Below are positions 59,068-64,000 of a stretch of DNA of 64,000 nt, in pieces. Both the position numbers and the translations under genes were made by a program. The notes below the pieces were generated by a model. It worked only from the letters and a program-made list of their open reading frames with translations, made no database searches and was not told where the DNA came from. Position 1 is the first letter of the stretch; every line of letters starts with the position of its first letter. Location: NCBI RefSeq assembly GCF_014199305.1, contig NZ_JACIJK010000011.1, positions 1 to 64,000 on the forward strand. Reading direction: 5' to 3'. The DNA is from Sphingomonas aerophila. GTDB taxonomy: Bacteria; Pseudomonadota; Alphaproteobacteria; Sphingomonadales; Sphingomonadaceae.

Positions 59068-59499
59068 GTGCCACCCCGGCCGAAACCGCTGTCGAGGACT
59101 CCTGCCCGCCACCCCAGGGTCACAGCGGTGGCGCTGGGGTTAACGCTGATAGCGGCGGCCCCGCCGCAGAACGGGAAAGCGATGACGACCCCGACGCCAA
59201 TCGTGCGGCTTGCCGAGCTTCAGATCGATCCGGCCCAGCTCGACGCCTATTTGGCGCTGCCGCGCAAGGAGGTCGAAGCCTCCGTGCGCCTCGAGCCCGG
59301 CGTTCTGACGCTCAACGCGGTCGCCCTGAAGGACGCACCCGATCACATCCGGCTGATGGAGATCTACGCCGATCAGGCCAGCTACGAGGCGCACCTGAGT
59401 TCACCTCACTTCATCAGCTACAAAACCGCAACTGCGACGATGGTGAGGTCGCTCGCCCTGCATGTGACCACACCGATTGCCCTCCGCTCAAAGCGGTGA
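59068..59499 (+). CDS. antibiotic-biosynthesis-monooxygenase-type protein with signal peptide
   Basis: 143 residues from GTG 59068 with GGAGG 8 bases upstream. Signal segment VTAVALGLTLIAAAPPQNGKA, then an ABM ferredoxin-like domain: VRLAELQIDPAQLDAYLALPRKEVEASVRLEPGVLTLNAVALKDAPDHIRLMEIYADQASYEAHLSSPHF. That is the full 90-residue fold with the EPG and SPHF blocks. It probably binds or oxidises a small quinone-like molecule in the periplasm. It is the one intact small gene left of this operon. Confidence 0.85.
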   Translation: MPPRPKPLSRTPARHPRVTAVALGLTLIAAAPPQNGKAMTTPTPIVRLAELQIDPAQLDAYLALPRKEVEASVRLEPGVLTLNAVALKDAPDHIRLMEIYADQASYEAHLSSPHFISYKTATATMVRSLALHVTTPIALRSKR

Positions 59500-59630
59500 T
59501 CACCCGCTTCCGTACGTTATGCCGGGTTTCGGCTCTCCCCGGAAGCAGACGCCGTTTCCTCCCAGTTCTACCCCGACCTGAAGCTGTCGAGCGGTCCGGA
59601 AGGTTGCCCAGCAAAGGCTTCGATCGCCGC

Positions 59631-60683
59631 TTAAGCTGCCAGCGTCGCCTCACGAGCAAGCAGCGCGACGAGGTCCGCGGCCGCCATTGTGCGACTGAGT
59701 GGCGCGCCCTGTCCCGCCCACTGCGCCCCGAACCCGTTCTCGCCCGCGGCTTTGGCTGCAGCATTCAGCGCTTTGCCGGCGTCATACGCGATCGGGTAGT
59801 CGGGCACCTCGGCCGGCGCGCTCGCTTCCCATTCGGTGAACCGGTTCGCCAAGCACCGCGCCGGACGGCCCGAGATCGCACGGGTCATGGCCGTGTGGCT
59901 CGCGCCCGCGCCCGCAAGAGCTTCGCGATATGCCGTGTCCGCGCTGCTCTCCGGACAGGCGATGAATGCGGTGCCAAGCTGTGCCGCCACGGCGCCGAGC
60001 GCGAGCGCCGCCCGGATACCCGCCCCGTCCATGATGCCGCCCGCCGCGATGGCTGGCAACGCAGATTGCTCAACGACGAGGCGAACCAACGCCATCGTGC
60101 CGAGCTGATCATCGGGGGCGGCCGGATCGAACACGCCCCGATGGCCACCCGCTTCCCAGCCCTGCGCGATCACCATGTCGATGCCTGCCTTCTCGGCCGC
60201 GCGTGCCTCGGCCAGGCTCGTCGCTGTGGCTAGCAGGACGCAGCCGGCCTGTTTCAAGGCCTCGATCCGATCGAGAGCCGGCAAACCGAAGTGGAAACTG
60301 ATCACCGGTGGGGCCGCCTGCACCAGCATGGCCAGCATCTCGTCGTCATCGGCGAAGCTCTTGTAAATCGTGCGGAGAGCTGCCGGCGGCTCTGCGTCGA
60401 ACCGTTCGAACAGAGGACGCATCGCATCTAGCCATGCCTGCTCCCGTGCAGGGCTTGCCTGGGCGGTCGCATGGACGAATAAGTTCACGTTGTACGGGCG
60501 ATCCGTGCGGGCGCGCGTTGCCTCGATCATCGTGAGCGCACCGGCCGCGTCCGTCGCGCCAATACCGATCGAGCCCAGGCCGCCCGCGTTCGACACGGCC
60601 GCCGCCAGCTCCGGCGTGGAGACGCCCGCCATCGGCGCCTGCACGATCGGGATGGTCACTCCGAGCTGTTCGAGCGGCGTCAT
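59631..60683 (-). CDS. nitronate monooxygenase (NMO/2-nitropropane dioxygenase family)
   Basis: 350 residues, the usual length. An FMN-dependent TIM barrel: [32 protein letters not shown] at the N-terminus, VISFHFGLP, then [46 protein letters not shown] and [13 protein letters not shown]. The His in EAGGHRG is the catalytic base expected in class I enzymes. It detoxifies alkyl nitronates such as propionate-3-nitronate. Convergent with the ABM gene, so on a separate transcript. Confidence 0.93.
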   Translation of the reverse strand: MTPLEQLGVTIPIVQAPMAGVSTPELAAAVSNAGGLGSIGIGATDAAGALTMIEATRARTDRPYNVNLFVHATAQASPAREQAWLDAMRPLFERFDAEPPAALRTIYKSFADDDEMLAMLVQAAPPVISFHFGLPALDRIEALKQAGCVLLATATSLAEARAAEKAGIDMVIAQGWEAGGHRGVFDPAAPDDQLGTMALVRLVVEQSALPAIAAGGIMDGAGIRAALALGAVAAQLGTAFIACPESSADTAYREALAGAGASHTAMTRAISGRPARCLANRFTEWEASAPAEVPDYPIAYDAGKALNAAAKAAGENGFGAQWAGQGAPLSRTMAAADLVALLAREATLAA

Positions 60684-61207
60684 AGCGCAGCCATGCTCCT
60701 GGTCACTTCCCGCCGCAATTGCCCGAGTACCAACGTCCGTCTTTCTGAGCCGCCACCTAATGCGAACGAAAGTGCGACGTCGCTGCGCAGCGGTCGCGGC
60801 GCGCTTGCGTCCCCTTCGGTCCGTGTCGGGCAGGCCACCAAGCCCTAGAACCCGCCGTTAGAGACCTCCTCAAGGTACCCCGAAACCGCCGCTCATTCAC
60901 GTATGGGGCCTAAACCACCGATGCTTCCCTTTGGGCGCGGGTCATGACGCCGCTCGCTGGCTCGGCGATCCAGCCAGCCAGCGAGCAGCGTTGGCCGATC
61001 AGGTCTCTGTGAGCGCCGAATAGTCCATCGTGGTGAGATCGGTGAGCAGATCGGGGCCGGTCGGGTCCCACCCCAGCGCCCCCAGCAACAGCACCTTCCT
61101 GTTTTAGCCTTGCTGGCACGCTTCGCCGCCTGCAAACCACGAACCCCAGCCGCGCCTAAGCGGATTGAGCAATTTGCGGCCCGAGCGATGAGGCTGACGG
61201 AGGTAGA
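60684..61207. other. gene-free interval
   Basis: About 520 bases between the NMO gene and the HEPN-like protein. Open frames on both strands lack starts, composition or family features. A dispersed motif fragment (ACCGCCGCTCATTCACG) is seen near 60886. Nothing else recognised. Confidence 0.4.
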
Positions 61208-62578
61208 ATGGCCGGACTGACGGACATGGAAGAGCTTATCGCGTCGGTGCCCGAAAAGGACATCGCGACATACCTCCGCGAGGCGTTCATTTGCTATGGC
61301 GCCGGTGCATATCGCGGCTGCATCGTGCTCGTCCATACGGCCCTGTTTGAGGGCTTGCGCATGAAGCTTCACGCGGTCTCGTCGTCCAACGCGGCGGCTA
61401 AGGCAGTGCTCAGCGTGATTGAGCCGGATGCGGCCGCGCAGAAGGTATTTGAGCAAAAGCTGATCGATCAGATGCGCACTAACGCTATTATCACTCAGCT
61501 CGAGTCCGACATTCTGGTCCAACTCAACAAGCAGCGGAACAAGGCCGCGCATCCATCGGGCCACCTCGTCACGGCGGAGGAGGCTCGCTATGTGTTCTCC
61601 GAGGCCGTCCAGAAGTTTCTCTCGCAGCCGATCCGTCAGACTTCGGTGTTGGTTGATGCGATCGTCGCTCGCCTGCCGGATCCGAACTTTTTTCCCAGCT
61701 CAATGATGCCTGACATCGCGCTGGTGGTGGACCAGGAAACGGAGAACCTTGACCAAGCGGCTATGCCAGAATTGCTCGCCAAGATAGCCGGCCTGCATGG
61801 AGGTACCGACCAGACCGCAAGTGCGAACGCGGTGAAGTTCGTTCTAGCACTCGCTGGTCGAAAACAACCGGCGACTAGGGCGACGATCGTGAAGAGGTTC
61901 GTCACGCCCAAATCGTCGAGCGATGCCAATGCGGAAGCGATCACAGCGCTGGTCACGACGGACCCGGAGATCCTCACTGCGCTCACGCCCGCCGACAAAA
62001 TGCGTGTTTCGGCCCTGCTGTTGAAAAACGCGGAGGCGGTCGGGGAAACGGCGCTTTACCAAGAATTGCGCAACCCTGCGCACGCGCTCGCGTCCATGGT
62101 CGGCGTCCTCGGTGAGGCGGCAGTGTTGGCCGATCACAAGGCGTTTGCCGATTATGTGCTCGCCACCGCGCCGGCCGCCCCGGCGTTTGTCACGGCCCTA
62201 GCTACTTCCCCGACGTTGCTAGGCAGCCTGCAAGATCAGTATAAGGCTCGAGCAGGACACTCCGACTTCGGTACGGCAAATTCTTTCGCATCCGTCCTGC
62301 CGAGCTTGGACCACGCCTTGGCGTTGGTGTCCACAGACGTCGAGGCATTGCGAATGCTCGCCTCGGTCGTCAGGGCGGCGGGCTACGGTGCCTTTGGAGC
62401 ACTCGACCTCGCCAACAAACGGTTCGATTCCCTTCCCAAGCTAAAGGCGAAAGCGTTCAACGCTTACGCCGGCGATCTCTCGGCAGTCGACCGCGCGCTG
62501 GCCGCTGCCTACTACAACTCGGGCGCCGCAACATTCCGGGCCAATTACCTCGACCCGGCTCCACCTGTAACAGTCTGA
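61208..62578 (+). CDS. large hypothetical protein with HEPN-like N-terminal domain
   Basis: 456 residues, no signal peptide or membrane segment. The N-terminal 140 residues are helical with a four-helix pattern (YLREAFICYGAGAYRGCIVLVHTALFEGLRMKL) and an RX4H motif, Arg110-NKAA-His115, followed by PSGHLVTAEEAR. This is the wording of HEPN/DUF4145-like domains, some of which are RNases. The remaining 300 residues are helical and Ala-rich (ALASMVGVLGEAAVLADHKAFADYVLATAP) and resemble nothing I know. It could be a toxin or defence effector, but the motif is short and the context gives no partner. Confidence 0.65.
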   Translation: MAGLTDMEELIASVPEKDIATYLREAFICYGAGAYRGCIVLVHTALFEGLRMKLHAVSSSNAAAKAVLSVIEPDAAAQKVFEQKLIDQMRTNAIITQLESDILVQLNKQRNKAAHPSGHLVTAEEARYVFSEAVQKFLSQPIRQTSVLVDAIVARLPDPNFFPSSMMPDIALVVDQETENLDQAAMPELLAKIAGLHGGTDQTASANAVKFVLALAGRKQPATRATIVKRFVTPKSSSDANAEAITALVTTDPEILTALTPADKMRVSALLLKNAEAVGETALYQELRNPAHALASMVGVLGEAAVLADHKAFADYVLATAPAAPAFVTALATSPTLLGSLQDQYKARAGHSDFGTANSFASVLPSLDHALALVSTDVEALRMLASVVRAAGYGAFGALDLANKRFDSLPKLKAKAFNAYAGDLSAVDRALAAAYYNSGAATFRANYLDPAPPVTV

Positions 62579-63183
62579 AGATCATAGGGCGCGCGACTGC
62601 GGTCGAGCGGCACCATCAAACGGCGGCGGGGTGTCGGACCACGTCATTGCCATGGGTCACGGCATGAGTTTCCTGTTCGCGCCCGGACTCCGTATTTGTC
62701 GGCCAGACCGCTACGCCGGTTTGAGGATCTCGACCCAGTCTTGGCCATTCAGCCGAGGTTCGTGCCTTCCCAAAACCTGCCGTTCGTTAATCTCACCTCA
62801 GCGTAGGTCGCGCCTTGGTTGCACCCATCTGGATTAGCTGCTCGCCGCCGCCGCGGCGGGACTGGTCTGCGCTGTTTCCCGATCACGTCTGCCGCTCCGC
62901 GCTCGAGCCGGGTAAGCTGGTGCGGAAGCTGCCGGCGTGGCGCGCCCAGGTTGGCATCGTCCAGTGCTGTTCACGACGCGGCGTGGACTGCCACCAGCCG
63001 TTCGCGCTCTGATCGACAACCTCGCGCAAGGCTTTGCGCCTGCGGTGCGCAGGAACCATGATCGATGAAGCTCCAGGAAGCGCGTCATGAGCGTTGCCGT
63101 GGCTTGTGAAAAAAATGCTGGTGAGCTCCCGCCTCCAGCGGGGTAACACACCGCCTTAAGTCGAAATTGAGGACGTGAGCGGT
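62579..63183. other. gene-free interval with dispersed motifs
   Basis: About 605 bases without a supportable gene. It contains AACCTGCCGTTCGTTAATC near 62767 and GAGCCGGGTAAGCTGG near 62906, both relatives of dispersed motifs elsewhere in the window. Short open frames here have no recognisable features. Confidence 0.4.
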
Positions 63184-64000
63184 ATGGTCGAGCATCGCAA
63201 TGTCGTGGAAGCGGCCTCGCGTATCGCGGGAACGGTGGTGCGCACCCCCACGATCTATAGCGACGCAATCAGCCGGCATGTCGGCGCGGATATCTGGTTG
63301 AAGCTCGACACGCTGCAGGCGACAGGCGCCTTCAAGGAACGTGGCGCCTCCAACCGTCTTGCGATCCTGACCGCGGCGGAGCGGGCCCAGGGGGTCGTTG
63401 CGATGTCGGCGGGTAATCACGCCCAGGCAGTCGCGCGGCATGCATCGCTGCTCGGCATCCGCGCTCTGATCGTAATGCCTGCGTTCACCCCGGCGACCAA
63501 GGTGACCCGCACCGCACGCTGGGGTGCTGAGGTGGTGCTGCACGGCCAAAGCCTGACCGAGGCTGCGACGCATGCGCGGGAGTTGGCGGCCCGAGACAGT
63601 CTCGTCTTCGTTCACCCATATGACGATGAGGCGGTGATTGCAGGGCAGGGCACCCTCGCGCTCGAACTGATCGAGGACGCCCCCGGACTCGACACCCTAG
63701 CCGTGCCCGTCGGCGGCGGGGGCTTAGCCGCCGGGTGCGCTATCGCTGCGTCGGGCGCCGCCGCGCCAATCACCACGTTTGGGGTGGAGGTAGAGAGCTA
63801 CTCCGCGATGGCGCAGGAGCTTACCGGCGCCCCCGTCAACGTGGGTGGTCCGACCATTGCGGAAGGGATTGCCGTGCGCGAGGTCGGTCGCTTGCCGCTC
63901 GACATCCTGCGCCGGCACGGGTGTGAGGTGCTCACGGTGTCCGAGCGCGCCATCGAGGATGCGGTCGCGTTGCTGGCGGAAGAGGCGAAGATCGTCGCCG
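63184..64000 (+). CDS. threonine dehydratase/ammonia-lyase (partial, runs off the window)
   Basis: 272 complete codons to the window end, no stop reached. Start ATG 63184 with GAGGA about 11 bases upstream (GTG 63175 possible). A fold-type II PLP enzyme: VVEAASRIAGTVVRTPTIYSDAIS, PLP Lys in TGAFKERGASNRL, SAGNHAQAVARHASLLGI, GTLALELIED and the phosphate-binding loop PVGGGGLAAGC. That is the TdcB/IlvA/serine-racemase group; it deaminates threonine or serine to a 2-oxo acid. Whether a C-terminal ACT regulatory domain follows cannot be seen. Confidence 0.93.
   Translation, partial: MVEHRNVVEAASRIAGTVVRTPTIYSDAISRHVGADIWLKLDTLQATGAFKERGASNRLAILTAAERAQGVVAMSAGNHAQAVARHASLLGIRALIVMPAFTPATKVTRTARWGAEVVLHGQSLTEAATHARELAARDSLVFVHPYDDEAVIAGQGTLALELIEDAPGLDTLAVPVGGGGLAAGCAIAASGAAAPITTFGVEVESYSAMAQELTGAPVNVGGPTIAEGIAVREVGRLPLDILRRHGCEVLTVSERAIEDAVALLAEEAKIVA

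Noticed and set aside
58914..60233. 439-codon plus-strand open frame
   Set aside because: It overlaps the cupin remnant, the ABM gene and the antisense of nitronate monooxygenase, all of which are recognised families; its composition is Arg/Ala-rich.

Overview
The window looks like chromosomal DNA of a GC-rich alphaproteobacterium of the Sphingomonas type. Supporting signs are a large TonB-dependent receptor with an N-terminal carboxypeptidase-regulatory-like domain, small DUF3768 and DUF6771-like proteins, a KaiC/hybrid-kinase module, frequent GTG/TTG starts, and short dispersed intergenic motifs of a kind I associate with sphingomonads. No database search was possible; family names come from recognised motifs.

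Layout. 0-23 kb is an accessory zone of small orphan genes: lipoproteins, zinc-ribbon, Excalibur, DUF1493 and YcxB-like proteins. It contains two visible paralogous duplications (about 2.5-3.4 kb versus 19.4-20.3 kb, and 16.25-16.86 kb versus 21.33-21.95 kb), a tRNA-Leu-like relic lacking an anticodon loop, an M48 peptidase, a DUF927 ATPase beside a serine-recombinase scrap, and a light/signalling module (BLUF, KaiC-like ATPase, hybrid kinase) at 11.3-15.4 kb. At 23.3-24.4 kb a tyrosine recombinase split by an amber codon and a DUF3768 gene mark another mobile remnant. 24.8-26.3 kb is a TetR/SDR divergent pair. 26.5-39.8 kb is a scavenging locus: glycoside hydrolase, two esterases, TonB receptor, PhoD phosphatase coupled to a propeller-like protein, and a DUF885 peptidase.

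40.9-50.3 kb is the most interesting part, an expanded RNA-repair operon. The divergent regulator RtcR (+) faces a strong sigma54 promoter (-). That promoter is followed by a CCA-encoding tRNA-Pro(UGG)-like gene, a TROVE/Ro60 protein, five tandem tRNA-mimicking RNAs, then rtcB, an RlaP-type nucleotidyltransferase, rtcA and a double AAA ATPase. Each of the five RNAs has a shared closing stem around a T-arm followed by a loop-closed acceptor-like helix, usually with D-arm elements after it, so it reads as a circularly permuted tRNA. They resemble the YrlA-type Y RNAs of the Salmonella rsr-yrl-rtcBA operon, but there are five and they differ in internal architecture.

50.5-55.9 kb holds a second sigma54 circuit: a membrane histidine kinase and NtrC-type regulator divergent from a four-gene operon that has its own -24/-12 promoter and upstream inverted repeat. 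56-60.7 kb is a LysR/MFS/CMD/cupin/ABM/nitronate-monooxygenase neighbourhood in which the CMD and cupin genes are broken. The window ends with a large protein carrying a HEPN-like RX4H motif and the start of a threonine dehydratase. Three in-frame nonsense codons and one frameshift show several genes in decay.
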